DNA from: Veillonella atypica KON
Lineage (GTDB): Bacteria > Bacillota > Negativicutes > Veillonellales > Veillonellaceae
Direction: 5' to 3'
NCBI RefSeq assembly: GCF_002959915.1
Contig: NZ_PPDE01000008.1
Span: 434,001 to 498,000 of the forward strand
Length of the DNA stretch: 64,000 nt
How positions within the stretch are numbered: the first letter of the stretch is position 1; every line of letters starts with the position of its first letter. The position numbers were made by a program, and so were the translations under genes. Below the pieces are notes generated by a model. It was not told where the DNA came from. It did no database searches and saw only the letters and a program-made list of their open reading frames with translations. Shown in pieces: positions 36,950 through 47,938 of the stretch.

Positions 36950-37583
36950 GACGAAGCCTCCCGATAATCGTATCCCCACCAGTAATATGTTGACCTTTTT
37001 CAATGCAAATCTCTACATTTTTATCCATGTAAATTTCAGTACATGAACCAAACTTAATCATACCATATAACTGGCCACGTTTTAATACACTATCAAGATC
37101 TGTCCAAGAAACAATACGACGAGCTAATAAACCTGCAATTTGTGTGACGAGTACTTCTGTTTTATCGTTTTCTATACAAATTGTATGACGTTCATTTTCA
37201 AACCCCACATCTTCTTTGAAAGCAGGTAAAAAACTCCCCATCGTATAATGACGATATGTAATTTTGCCTTCAATAGGAGCTCGATTGGCATGCACATCAA
37301 AAACAGATAAAAAGATTGTTACCTTTTTACATTCTCGATGTAAATACAAATCTTCATATACATCTTCAATTTCCATTACCTTGCCATCAGCTGGAGATAA
37401 AATAGCATCTGGGTCAGTAGGAATGTTGCGTTTTGGATTTCTAAAAAAGTTCACAAAAAATAATGCCAAAATAAATGTAATGATTGCGATACTATAATAT
37501 CCAAAATACACCGCTATAATCGTAATGAAGAGCATCACTCCGATTAAAGGAAATCCTTCTTTTATTATTGGTCCTGTAGGCAC
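36942..37583 (-). CDS. psd: Phosphatidylserine decarboxylase
   Basis: Converts phosphatidylserine to phosphatidylethanolamine with a pyruvoyl cofactor. 213 residues, the short (archaeal-type) form. Hydrophobic N terminus (about 10-40); ILSPADGKVMEIE (about 63-75), VFLSVFDVHANRAPIEG with the charge-relay His, and the self-cleavage site FGSCTEIYM near the C terminus (Gly-Ser). Co-located with pssA, together giving phosphatidylethanolamine, a main lipid of diderm Firmicutes. Confidence 0.94.
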   Translation of the reverse strand: MPTGPIIKEGFPLIGVMLFITIIAVYFGYYSIAIITFILALFFVNFFRNPKRNIPTDPDAILSPADGKVMEIEDVYEDLYLHRECKKVTIFLSVFDVHANRAPIEGKITYRHYTMGSFLPAFKEDVGFENERHTICIENDKTEVLVTQIAGLLARRIVSWTDLDSVLKRGQLYGMIKFGSCTEIYMDKNVEICIEKGQHITGGDTIIGRLRHE

Positions 37584-37595
37584 AACTAAACTCCC

Positions 37596-38318
37596 CTATT
37601 TATTCTTAATAACAGTCCACATAAACTTTGGTATAGCCAACATTCGGCCTATACGTTTAGGTTCCAGATATAATCTATATAACCATTCTAAACGATTACG
37701 TTGCATCCAATGAGGTGCGCGTGGAATATTTCCAGCCAATACATCAAAAGACCCTCCTATACCAATGGCTACAACGCCTTGTAAAGAGGATAGTTTTTCT
37801 GAAATCCATTGTTCCTGTTTTGGCACACCTAATGCAACAAATACCAGCTTAGCACCCGAAGTTTTAATATCGTTAATAATACGTTGTTCCTCTGCTTCAT
37901 CAAAGAACCCATCATGGATGCCAGCTATATTAATAGTACCATACATTGCTTGTAAATTAGAAACTGCTTGTTGTGCTACACCAGGCGCAGCACCTAAACA
38001 ATATATGGGGATTTGATTGCTTACAGCTTGTTTAAACAATTCTTTGGTAATATCAACACCAGTAACGCGTTCAGGCACTCTTTCACCCATGCGTTCCGCT
38101 GCCCATAATATACCAGCTCCATCAGGAACAACAAGACTAGCGGAATTCAAGATCCCGTGTAACACGGGATCCTGATTGGCTAGCATAACCATTTCAGCAT
38201 TGGCAGTTGCTACAAGATGTAGCCCTGATTGCTTCGTCATCTCTATAATTTTTGAAACTGCTTCGTCCATAGTGATGCAATCAATAGGGACGGATAATAC
38301 CGAAATACGTTTACTCAA
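37596..38318 (-). CDS. WecG/TagA/CpsF family glycosyltransferase
   Basis: 240 residues, GT26. Members transfer N-acetylmannosamine or a related sugar onto undecaprenyl-linked GlcNAc in polymer assembly. Family motifs: TANAEMVMLANQDP (about 38-51), VPDGAGILWAAERMG, RVTGVDITKEL, CLGAAPGVAQQA, FVALGVPKQEQWI and GIGGSFDVLAGNIPRAPHWM. The actual acceptor and sugar are not known here. It lies 12 bases after guaB and 12 before psd, in the same transcript. Confidence 0.88.
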   Translation of the reverse strand: MSKRISVLSVPIDCITMDEAVSKIIEMTKQSGLHLVATANAEMVMLANQDPVLHGILNSASLVVPDGAGILWAAERMGERVPERVTGVDITKELFKQAVSNQIPIYCLGAAPGVAQQAVSNLQAMYGTINIAGIHDGFFDEAEEQRIINDIKTSGAKLVFVALGVPKQEQWISEKLSSLQGVVAIGIGGSFDVLAGNIPRAPHWMQRNRLEWLYRLYLEPKRIGRMLAIPKFMWTVIKNK

Positions 38319-38330
38319 AATAATACTCCA

Positions 38331-39869
<1,539 letters not shown>

Positions 39870-39872
39870 TCA

Positions 39873-40058
39873 TTAGCGTTCAGACCGCAAAATGCCGCCT
39901 TCCATAAAATCATCTTTTTTCATATCAACAAAAATAACCTTAACTGCTTCTGCAGGAACCTTTACGATGTCTACAGTAGCCTTAGTGATAGCTTCACCTA
40001 ATTGTTTCTTTTGTTCTTTTGTACGACCTTCAACGAGTTCAACATGAATTAATGGCAT
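39873..40058 (-). CDS. 4-oxalocrotonate tautomerase family protein
   Basis: 61 residues from the ATG at 40058, which exposes the catalytic N-terminal proline (MPLIHVELVEGRTKEQK). GGAGGTGCCAT lies directly upstream; the frame open to 40079 would bury the proline and is rejected. The family catalyses keto-enol tautomerisation; many small genomic members have no assigned substrate. It stands alone between recG and guaB and has its own terminator. Confidence 0.9.
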   Translation of the reverse strand: MPLIHVELVEGRTKEQKKQLGEAITKATVDIVKVPAEAVKVIFVDMKKDDFMEGGILRSER

Positions 40059-40184
40059 ATGGCACCTCCATAGATACAAAAATATTGTTTTTTATATTAT
40101 ACGAGAATAGGCCGTTATATACAAGGGGAAAACCTAGATAAAACCTAGTATTATCGCACCTTATAGAATTATTAGCCCTACCTC

Positions 40185-42227
40185 TTAATTATACAATATT
40201 CTAAGAAATTTTTCACCAAATCTTTTTGATAATTCTTCTTTCATTTGAATTTCTAGTTGATTGATGCCAAATTCTCGAATATATAACAGCACATCATTAC
40301 GCGCTGCCACTAGTGTATCTATATCTTTTATGATATTAGCGACCCGTAAATCAGGTAACCCTGATTGCGCAAGTCCAAACAATTGGCCAGATCCACGCAG
40401 TAATAAATCTTGTTCGGCTAATTCAAATCCATCTTGCGTGGATTCCATCAACCGCAATCGTTCTTGACTGACATCCCCCTTAGAATCGCTAACTAATATG
40501 CAATACGCCTGAATGTCACCACGTCCAACGCGACCTCGTAATTGGTGTAATTGGGATAATCCAAAACGCTCAGCCCCTTCTATGCACATAATCGTCGCAT
40601 TAGGAACATTAACGCCAACCTCTATGACGGTTGTAGACACGAGCAATTGAATACGACCATCATGAAAGGCTTGCATCACCTCATCCTTTTCTTTCGGGTT
40701 CATACGCCCATGAACAAGGCCCACTTCAAAACTTTTATAAAAATAGTCTTTCAATTCCAAAAAGAGTTCTTCTGCAGCTTGCAAATCTAGTTTTTCAGAC
40801 TCCTCTACTAGAGGACAAACCACATATACTTGATGACCTGCCGCCATTTCCTTACCAAAGAACACGCGCAATCGTTCTTTATATGAGCTATCTACAACAT
40901 ACGTCTTGACCGGTTTACGTCCTGGAGGCATTTCCTTAATGAGGGATACCGCTAAATCACCATACACAGATAGGGTCATTGTTCTCGGAATCGGTGTAGC
41001 CGTCATAATTAAAACATGAGGATACACCCCTTTATGTTGTAATGCGGCACGCTGATTAACACCAAAACGATGTTGTTCATCGATAATAACCAATCCCAGG
41101 TTCTTAAATTGAACCTTATCTTGAATAAGCGCATGGGTACCGATAATCAATTGAATGGTTCCATTTGCTAATTCCTCATAGATTCTATCCTTTTCTTTTT
41201 TAGGTGTGGATCCTGTAAGCAATGCAATATTAATAGGCAAAGTTTTACAAAATTCAGTTATCCCTTCATAATGTTGAGTCGCTAAGATTTCTGTAGGTGC
41301 CATGATAACAGCTTGGTATCCATTTTCTACGGCTTTTACAAGGCTCAATGTAGCTACAACAGTTTTGCCAGAGCCCACATCACCTTGTAATAATCGTTGC
41401 ATGGGCCGTTCATCTTGCATGTCCTGTGAAATTTCTGTTACCGCCCGTTCTTGATCCCCCGTTAGCTGAAAGGGTAAATTCGTCCTACATTGTTCCATCA
41501 ATGTACCATCTAGATTCATCTTAGGCCCTACATGACATTGCTCTTTATTTCTAAGCAGAGCCAATCCAGACTGCATGATAAATAGTTCTTCATAGGCTAA
41601 TTGATACCGTGCTTTTTCATGACGTTCACTACTTGAAGGAAAATGCATTTCTTTAAATGCATCATATCGCTTCATACTCGCATGATAATTCATGATTTCA
41701 GGCGGTAAAATTTCATCCATTGCATGATGCGCTTCGAACCAATTTCGAATCGATGCGCGCACCACATATTGAGAAACGCCATCCACCAAGGGATAAATAG
41801 GAACAATGCCCGTATCTGGCATAGCATCTGGCCCGAGATTTTCTATTTGCGGAGAATTCATCTGCATAGAACCATATTGAAATTCGGCCTTACCGTACGC
41901 ATAGAGGCGTTGACCTTTTTTGTAAAAGTTCTTTTTATATCCTTGATTGAATAATACAATCTTCATTGGACCAGTTCCATCTGTGATGATAACTTCTAAA
42001 ATAGATAAGCGAGGCCGTGGCCGTTTTTCCGTAATGGATACGACAGTACCTACAACCCCCGCAGTAATACCAGTTTCCAATTCTTTTATGGAATAAATTT
42101 TACGTCTATCTTCATAGGAGCGTGGAAAATAAGCCAATAAATTGGATACAGTATCAATGCCTAATTTATGAAGTTGTTTTTCTCGACCTGGTCCAATTCC
42201 CTTAATAGAGGTCAGTGCTTCGTTCAT
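40185..42227 (-). CDS. recG: ATP-dependent DNA helicase RecG
   Basis: Remodels stalled forks and branched DNA. 680 residues, full length. N-terminal wedge/OB domain (about 55-150), Walker A LQGDVGSGKTVVA (about 284-296), DEQH box VIIDEQHRFGVNQR, TATPIPRT motif III, and the C-terminal helicase VSTTVIEVGVNVPNAT, QLRGRVGRG and the RecG TRG region EQDLLLRGSGQLFGLAQSG. GAGG lies 7 bases before the ATG. Monocistronic as far as can be seen. Confidence 0.97.
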   Translation of the reverse strand: MNEALTSIKGIGPGREKQLHKLGIDTVSNLLAYFPRSYEDRRKIYSIKELETGITAGVVGTVVSITEKRPRPRLSILEVIITDGTGPMKIVLFNQGYKKNFYKKGQRLYAYGKAEFQYGSMQMNSPQIENLGPDAMPDTGIVPIYPLVDGVSQYVVRASIRNWFEAHHAMDEILPPEIMNYHASMKRYDAFKEMHFPSSSERHEKARYQLAYEELFIMQSGLALLRNKEQCHVGPKMNLDGTLMEQCRTNLPFQLTGDQERAVTEISQDMQDERPMQRLLQGDVGSGKTVVATLSLVKAVENGYQAVIMAPTEILATQHYEGITEFCKTLPINIALLTGSTPKKEKDRIYEELANGTIQLIIGTHALIQDKVQFKNLGLVIIDEQHRFGVNQRAALQHKGVYPHVLIMTATPIPRTMTLSVYGDLAVSLIKEMPPGRKPVKTYVVDSSYKERLRVFFGKEMAAGHQVYVVCPLVEESEKLDLQAAEELFLELKDYFYKSFEVGLVHGRMNPKEKDEVMQAFHDGRIQLLVSTTVIEVGVNVPNATIMCIEGAERFGLSQLHQLRGRVGRGDIQAYCILVSDSKGDVSQERLRLMESTQDGFELAEQDLLLRGSGQLFGLAQSGLPDLRVANIIKDIDTLVAARNDVLLYIREFGINQLEIQMKEELSKRFGEKFLRILYN

Positions 42228-42388
42228 TATAATGCCTCACATATAACATACTTAATGAATATAGTGAAAATATATCCATTTTTATATTTCTCTTGCCATA
42301 TCTCATAGATTTCGACTACAATATTAGCTATAGTATACCAAATATTGTAGTATATTTCATAAAATATCAATGCATGTAGTAAAAACAC

Positions 42389-42417
42389 TTGCTTAAACCT
42401 TGTCTTTATGATAATAT
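42389..42417 (+). promoter_or_regulatory. rpmB promoter
   Basis: TTGCTT (42389-42394), 17 bases, TAATAT (42412-42417), with a TGA just before the -10. Confidence 0.55.
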
Positions 42418-42457
42418 ACTTTTGTTATGTTATAGATTAAGCTTGGAGGTGGAAACT

Positions 42458-42646
42458 ATGGCAAACCTTTGCGAAGTATGTGGCAAATCCACATCTAGCG
42501 GTATGAACGTGAGTCACTCTCACATTCGCACAAGAAAAACTTGGAAACCGAACATTCAAAGAGTACGGGCGGTTGTAGACGGTGCTACAAAAAAAGTAAA
42601 TGTATGCACACGCTGCCTTCGTTCTAATAAAATTACACGCGCGTAA
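42458..42646 (+). CDS. rpmB: 50S ribosomal protein L28
   Basis: 62 residues from the ATG at 42458 (ribosome site GGAGGTGG upstream); the longer frame from 42389 includes the promoter. MANLCEVCGKS, a middle VSHSHIRTRKTWKPN segment and CTRC near the C terminus are typical. Four cysteines in two CxxC pairs identify the zinc-binding (C+) form. It is one of only three plus-strand genes here and is convergent with dgt. Confidence 0.97.
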   Translation: MANLCEVCGKSTSSGMNVSHSHIRTRKTWKPNIQRVRAVVDGATKKVNVCTRCLRSNKITRA

Positions 42647-42672
42647 AATAAATAGTACATGTACTCTTAAAC

Positions 42673-42706
42673 AAAAAGACCGTTACCCAATGGTAACGGT
42701 CTTTTT
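42673..42706 (+). terminator. Terminator between rpmB and dgt
   Basis: AAAAAGACCGTTACC and GGTAACGGTCTTTTT around CAAT; symmetrical, so it can serve both convergent genes. Confidence 0.9.
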
Positions 42707-42715
42707 GTCGCCCTA

Positions 42716-43705
42716 TTACAGCGTAATATTTGGAATAAAGTAATCTTTAAATAATTTTATAGCATATTGATCTGTTAATCCTGCCACATAATCGACAATA
42801 TCAACAGTGGAATACACACCATTTCGTTCTACATAGGTTTCTATATCACCTGGATGCTCCATAAAGTATGTAAATAAATTTTTTACTACATGAGCTGCCT
42901 TCTTACGATCAGGAATTAATGCAGGTGCTAGATATACATTTTTAAACATAAACTGTCTAAACACATTCATCGTGCTTTCAATATCAGCAGACATCTGAAT
43001 CGCTGGCTTATCCAACGATTGTTCAACCATATCTTTCACCATGGCCGTAATCATACTAGACGGAGTATCGCCAAAATAAAATCGCACTTCTTCTGGTAAA
43101 TCGTTAGCTTCTAGCATACCAGCCCGTTGTGCATCATCATAATCGTGACACAAGTACGCAATACGATCTACAATTCGTATAATCTGCCCTTCTAATGTAG
43201 ATGGTATGGTTGGTCCCGTATGGCCTAAAATGCCATCCCGTACTTCTTTTGTAAGATTAAGGCCTTGTCTGTTACCATGTTTCTCTAATACTTCGACCAT
43301 GCGCAAACTTTGTTCATTATGGTTAAAATGGCCCACCATATCGCGTAATGCATATTCTCCGACATGACCAAATGGGGTGTGCCCCACATCATGTCCCATC
43401 GCAATGGCTTCCACTAAATCTTCATTAAGTCTAAGAGCACGCGCAACAGTACGACCGATTTGTCCTACTTCAAGGGTATGCGTCATTCTTGTTCTATAAT
43501 GGTCACCAGGTGCAATATATACTTGTGTCTTGTGTTTTAAGCGACGAAAACACTTACTGTGTATAATTCTATCCCGATCCCGTTGAAATGCGGTACGTAG
43601 TGGATCTGGTTCTTCATCAATATCGCGCAATGCCATACTGCTTCTCGCCGCATAGGGAGATAAGATCATATCTTCTCGTTCTTCTATACGTTCTCTAATA
43701 TTCAT
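42716..43705 (-). CDS. dgt: dGTP triphosphohydrolase-like HD protein
   Basis: 329 residues. HD-superfamily phosphohydrolase that removes triphosphate from deoxynucleoside triphosphates. RRLKHKTQVY, the first His in RMTHTLEVGQIGRTVARAL, the HD pair in MGHDVGHTPFGHVGE (about 104-118) and VDRIAYLCHDYDDA carry the expected metal and phosphate residues. Which dNTP is preferred is unknown. AGAGGTACT precedes the ATG. It follows the ppsR terminator. Confidence 0.9.
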   Translation of the reverse strand: MNIRERIEEREDMILSPYAARSSMALRDIDEEPDPLRTAFQRDRDRIIHSKCFRRLKHKTQVYIAPGDHYRTRMTHTLEVGQIGRTVARALRLNEDLVEAIAMGHDVGHTPFGHVGEYALRDMVGHFNHNEQSLRMVEVLEKHGNRQGLNLTKEVRDGILGHTGPTIPSTLEGQIIRIVDRIAYLCHDYDDAQRAGMLEANDLPEEVRFYFGDTPSSMITAMVKDMVEQSLDKPAIQMSADIESTMNVFRQFMFKNVYLAPALIPDRKKAAHVVKNLFTYFMEHPGDIETYVERNGVYSTVDIVDYVAGLTDQYAIKLFKDYFIPNITL

Positions 43706-43745
43706 AGTACCTCTTTATCAAACATGTTAACAATATAATATTTAA

Positions 43746-43770
43746 TAATAGGGAGGCTTGCGCCTCCCCT
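43746..43770 (-). terminator. Terminator after ppsR
   Basis: GGGAGGC (43751-43757) and GCCTCCC (43762-43768) around a 4-base loop, followed by a U-rich stretch on the minus strand. Confidence 0.8.
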
Positions 43771-43772
43771 AT

Positions 43773-44594
43773 TTATTTCCCGGCAGTCATACGGTTTTTA
43801 TCTACTAATTGCATAACAAGAGATGCTGTTTCTTCAATGGATTTGTTAGAAACATCAAGCACTTGGCAATGTAGACGACGCATAATAGCTTTTGCATATT
43901 CTAATTCAGAATTAATGCGCTCAATAGAGGCATAATTAGCCTCATCTTCTAAGCCTATAGCACGCAAACGTTCACTTCGGATATTATTCAATTTATATGG
44001 GTCAATAATCAACCCTACAATTTTCTTAGGCGGAATCTTAAATAATTCCTCTGGCAATGGCACCTCAGGAACTAGTGGTAAGTTAGCCGCTTTAATTTTT
44101 TTATACGCTAAAAACATGGATAACGGCGTTTTACTTGTACGAGATACACCGATAATCACAACATCAGCCTTTTCGAAGCCTGATGGATTTTTACCATCAT
44201 CGTATTTAACTGCAAACTCAATAGCTTCTACCTTTTTGAAATATTCTTGGTCTAGCTTATGAACCATACCAGCTGTCATACGTGGCTTGGTAGATGCCAC
44301 TGTACCTACAGCATCCAATACAGGGCCCATAATATCAACAGCAGGAATATTATTCTCTGCCGCTTTTTCGTGTAAATAGTTCCGCAATTCTAACGACACA
44401 ATTGTATGACAAATTACGTGATTACCATTTTTGGCATCTTGTATAATTTCATCAATTTGAGCCTTATCTTCAATATATGGGATGCGAACAATTTCAATTT
44501 GTTCCTTATCGTACTGACTTGCTGTTGCTCTCGCAACAGCCTCTGCAGTTTCGCCTAAGGAGTCAGATATCGCATAAATAATTTTTTCTGCCAT
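43773..44594 (-). CDS. ppsR: PEP synthase regulatory protein (kinase/pyrophosphorylase)
   Basis: DUF299 family. In characterised members it inactivates PEP synthase or PPDK by ADP-dependent phosphorylation of a threonine near the catalytic His, and reactivates it by phosphorolysis. 273 residues. N-terminal YAISDSLGETAEAVARA, the P-loop VIIGVSRTSKTPLSMFLA (about 146-163) and IDPYKLNNIRSERLRAIGL. It lies three bases after the CcpN gene and downstream of ppsA, its likely target. Confidence 0.93.
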   Translation of the reverse strand: MAEKIIYAISDSLGETAEAVARATASQYDKEQIEIVRIPYIEDKAQIDEIIQDAKNGNHVICHTIVSLELRNYLHEKAAENNIPAVDIMGPVLDAVGTVASTKPRMTAGMVHKLDQEYFKKVEAIEFAVKYDDGKNPSGFEKADVVIIGVSRTSKTPLSMFLAYKKIKAANLPLVPEVPLPEELFKIPPKKIVGLIIDPYKLNNIRSERLRAIGLEDEANYASIERINSELEYAKAIMRRLHCQVLDVSNKSIEETASLVMQLVDKNRMTAGK

Positions 44595-44597
44595 TCT

Positions 44598-45245
44598 TTA
44601 TACCTCTTGTGTACTACATTCTAAAAACGCCTTAGTCACAGTTGTTTTAGATACACGTCCTACCACCTTTAATCGTTTCTTAGGACTGTCTTGTGATTCA
44701 TCGTCTTCTCTAACTATAACAGGTAAACAATCGACTTCATAGTCAATCATTTTTTGCGCCGCCACAGCCAACGAATCTGATGGTTCTACGGTGATAACTT
44801 TGCTAACGGGTGTCATAATCATTGAGATAGGCATTGTATGTGCATCGGTTTGACCTATGGAGGCACGCAATAAATCCTTGCGTGATACAACACCTTGTAA
44901 ATAGGAACCTTCGCAAACCAAAATCGTACCCACGTCCTCTGTAAAAATAGTCACGATTGTATCATATAGATTGGTCTCTGGCGATACGATAACGGCTTGT
45001 GAAAGCACATCATGTACACTATAAGACCTTAAAATTTCAGCAGTTTGGTCCTTTGGCGACAAGCCAACATAGTAATATCCTACATTAGGCCTTGCTTCGA
45101 GAACGCCAATCATGGTTAGCACGGCTAAATCCGAACGCAATGCAGATCGTGTCACATCCAAATGTTCCGCTATAGCACTTCCCGTAACAGGTCCTTTTTC
45201 ACGTACAATATGGGCTATTGCTTCTTGTCGTTTTGAAAGTTTCAC
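44598..45245 (-). CDS. ccpN: HTH/CBS-domain repressor CcpN
   Basis: 215 residues. An N-terminal winged helix (MKLSKRQEAIAHIVREKGPVTGS, about 1-60) is followed by two CBS domains (about 75-200). CcpN in Bacillus represses gluconeogenic genes when ATP is high. The start is GTG at 45245, after AGGAGGGACGGGT. Its position between ppsA and ppsR matches a gluconeogenic regulatory role. The CBS domains probably bind adenine nucleotides (inference). Confidence 0.9.
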   Translation of the reverse strand: MKLSKRQEAIAHIVREKGPVTGSAIAEHLDVTRSALRSDLAVLTMIGVLEARPNVGYYYVGLSPKDQTAEILRSYSVHDVLSQAVIVSPETNLYDTIVTIFTEDVGTILVCEGSYLQGVVSRKDLLRASIGQTDAHTMPISMIMTPVSKVITVEPSDSLAVAAQKMIDYEVDCLPVIVREDDESQDSPKKRLKVVGRVSKTTVTKAFLECSTQEV

Positions 45246-45295
45246 ACCCGTCCCTCCTTTCGCATATAAATATTATATCCTATGTATCATTTTAG

Positions 45296-45326
45296 AAAAA
45301 GAGGAGGCGCTCTCGCCTCCTCTTTA
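45296..45326 (-). terminator. Terminator after ppsA
   Basis: GAGGAGGCG (45301-45309) and CGCCTCCTC (45314-45322) around CTCT, with A and T runs at both ends. It separates ppsA from ccpN. Confidence 0.85.
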
Positions 45327-45351
45327 CATCATCAAATAAAGTATATCTTTA

Positions 45352-47733
45352 TTACCATTCAAGGTCTTCTACATCTTGACGACCACGACCTGTAAGTGCA
45401 TCCATCATCATGCGTTGCTCGATTTGAGCCACCATTTTCTTAGTATTTTTAACCGCATCTGGGTTAACAGAGATGGAATCAATACCACTCTTAACTAAGA
45501 ATTCACAAAGTTCAGGGTAAACACTTGGTGCTTGGCCACAGATGGATACAGTTTTACCATCTTTATGAGCCACTTCAATAAGATGACGAATAGCTCTACG
45601 AACGGCTAAATTACGTTCATCATAAATGTGTTGGACTGTTTCATTATCGCGGTCACAACCTAGAACAAGCATTGTCAAATCGTTAGAACCAATGGAGTAA
45701 CCATCTACGTATTTGTTGAATTGGTCAGCTAGAATAATATTTGCTGGAATTTCAGCCATGAGCCAGATTTTGAAATCTTTACCGCGTACAAGTCCTTCTT
45801 GAGCCATCAAGTTAGTTACAAGTTCAGCTTCTTCAACAGTACGGCAGAATGGAATCATAACTTGTAAGTTTTTGAAACCAAATTCATTACGCACCTTTTT
45901 GATTGCTTCTAATTCTAATTTGAAAGCAGGTGTGTATTTAGGATCATAGTAACGGGAAGCACCACGCCAGCCAAGTAATGCACTGGATTCATGTGGTTCA
46001 AATTTATCGCCACCTTTAAGATCGCGGTATTCACTAGATTTAAAATCGCTTAAACGAACTACTACTTGACGAGGTGCTAGCGCTTGACACACTTTACGCA
46101 TACCTTCAGCCAATGTATTAACAGCTACATCACTGCGACCTGTTTCAATAAGGTGTAATGGATGTTCATGAATGAAAGTAGTCCAAATGAACTCTTCACG
46201 CATCAAACCGATACCATCACAAGGCAATACACCGTATTTTTCAGCCAAGTCTGGATCGCCTAAGTTCATGTAAATCTTAGTACCCGTTACAGGGATATAT
46301 TCACTCGCTACAACAGCTTGTTCTTGTGGCGCAGCTGGTTTAACAACATCTTCTAACACACCATCGTAAACAATACCATTTGTTGCATCAACCGTAATCA
46401 TTTGGCCTTCTTTAATAGAAGTTGTAGCTTCATGGCTACGGCTCTTAGTACCAACGATACAAGGAATACCAAGTTCACGGCTAACGATGGACGCATGGCA
46501 AGTCATACCGCCAGCATCTGTAACGATAGCTTTGGCTTTTTTCATAGCTGGAACCCAGTCAGGTGCTGTCATAGCTGTAACAAGGATTTCGCCTTCTTTG
46601 AACTCATCAATATCTTCAGGATTAATGATAACATGTGCCTTACCAGCAGCTTTACCTGGAGATGCTGGTAAACCTTTAACTACGATTTCACGATCTGTAG
46701 TAGTTGCTACGCTTGTATCTGCAGTTTGTTCAGATTTATCTTTTCTGGACCATACTGTTTCTGGACGAGCTTGAAGAATCCAGATTTTACCATTTCTTTC
46801 ATCTACGCCCCATTCCATATCCATGTAGCAACCATAATGTTTTTCAATAGCTTTAGCATATTCAGCTAATTCCAATACTTGTTCATCGGAAATAACTTGT
46901 TTATTAGCTTCATCAGCAGGTACGATTTCTTCTATACAATCGCCATCAGCTTTACGTACAAGGCGAATATTTTTATCATTAATCATACGATCAGTGATAA
47001 CCATTTTTTGTTTATCTACACGGAAGTTATCTGGTGTAACTGTACCTTGTACTACATATTCACCAAGGCCCCAAGAACCTTCGATTAAGATATTATTGTC
47101 ATTACCTGTTACAAGGTCAACTGTAAACATAACACCAGCAGCTTTGGAGAATACCATCATTTGAACAGCTGCACTCAATGCTACTGTCATATGGTCAAAG
47201 CCTTGTTTTACACGGTAATATGTTGCACGATCAGTAAATGTAGATGCATAACATTCTTTTACTTTTTCAATAATTGTATCGGCACCACGAACATTTAAAT
47301 ACGTATCTTGTTGACCAGCAAAACTAGCATCTGGTAAGTCTTCTGCAGTTGCACTAGAACGAACAGCTACGAAAGGATCTTTTTCGCCTACCTTTTCACC
47401 TAGTTCTTCATAGGATTTGCGAATAGCTTCAGCCAATGCAGAAGGCATTTCTTCTTGGCAAATCATGCGGCGAATTTTTGTACAAACTTCGCGAAGCAAT
47501 GCAGAGTTTTCTACATCATCTAAATCATCTAACTCTTGACGAATACGATCTTCAAGACCAGTTTCTTTCATAAATTCACGATACCCATATGCGGTTGTTG
47601 CAAAACCATAAGGTACAGGTACATTTGTAGAGGAAGTTAATTCACCTAAGGATGAGGATTTACCACCTACTAAATTTACGTCTTCACGTTTTAATTCATC
47701 AAACCATAATACATAAGCTGTTTCGCGATTCAT
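45352..47733 (-). CDS. ppsA: Phosphoenolpyruvate synthase
   Basis: Converts pyruvate, ATP and water to PEP, AMP and phosphate, the entry to gluconeogenesis from lactate or pyruvate. 793 residues. The N-terminal ATP-grasp part starts VNLVGGKSSSLGEL (about 20-33); the catalytic His region is TDAGGMTCHASIVSRELGIPCIVG (about 407-430), with the PpsR-targeted Thr just before the His. The C-terminal barrel carries GLMREEF, SNDLTMLVLGCDRDN and SICGQAPS. The ATG follows AGGAGG. A promoter lies about 60 bases upstream. Confidence 0.95.
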   Translation of the reverse strand: MNRETAYVLWFDELKREDVNLVGGKSSSLGELTSSTNVPVPYGFATTAYGYREFMKETGLEDRIRQELDDLDDVENSALLREVCTKIRRMICQEEMPSALAEAIRKSYEELGEKVGEKDPFVAVRSSATAEDLPDASFAGQQDTYLNVRGADTIIEKVKECYASTFTDRATYYRVKQGFDHMTVALSAAVQMMVFSKAAGVMFTVDLVTGNDNNILIEGSWGLGEYVVQGTVTPDNFRVDKQKMVITDRMINDKNIRLVRKADGDCIEEIVPADEANKQVISDEQVLELAEYAKAIEKHYGCYMDMEWGVDERNGKIWILQARPETVWSRKDKSEQTADTSVATTTDREIVVKGLPASPGKAAGKAHVIINPEDIDEFKEGEILVTAMTAPDWVPAMKKAKAIVTDAGGMTCHASIVSRELGIPCIVGTKSRSHEATTSIKEGQMITVDATNGIVYDGVLEDVVKPAAPQEQAVVASEYIPVTGTKIYMNLGDPDLAEKYGVLPCDGIGLMREEFIWTTFIHEHPLHLIETGRSDVAVNTLAEGMRKVCQALAPRQVVVRLSDFKSSEYRDLKGGDKFEPHESSALLGWRGASRYYDPKYTPAFKLELEAIKKVRNEFGFKNLQVMIPFCRTVEEAELVTNLMAQEGLVRGKDFKIWLMAEIPANIILADQFNKYVDGYSIGSNDLTMLVLGCDRDNETVQHIYDERNLAVRRAIRHLIEVAHKDGKTVSICGQAPSVYPELCEFLVKSGIDSISVNPDAVKNTKKMVAQIEQRMMMDALTGRGRQDVEDLEW

Positions 47734-47788
47734 GTGAGAACCTCCTGTTTGTAATTAGTGCAACACATTAAACCTTTTACATATAAAT

Positions 47789-47815
47789 AGTATAACTTAA
47801 TTAAAATTATGTCAA
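47789..47815 (-). promoter_or_regulatory. Candidate ppsA promoter
   Basis: Minus strand TTGACA (47810-47815) with TATACT at a 15-base spacing (47789-47794) or TACTAT at 17. No clear CcpN operator was recognised. The remaining sequence up to 47938 holds only short plus-strand frames without support. Confidence 0.5.
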
Positions 47816-47938
47816 TTCATATTGGCATTAAGATACAAAATATAACAATGCTAAAAAGTTTATCATTTAAATATCCCATAAAAGATGAAACTGCTATATT
47901 AGGCGGAAATAGTACTATCTCAATATTATTATAAAATA

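Noticed and set aside
47850-47936. 28-codon plus-strand frame beginning MLKSLSFKYP
   Set aside because: Faintly like the start of an ABC ATPase domain, but too short, with no ribosome site and no supporting neighbours.
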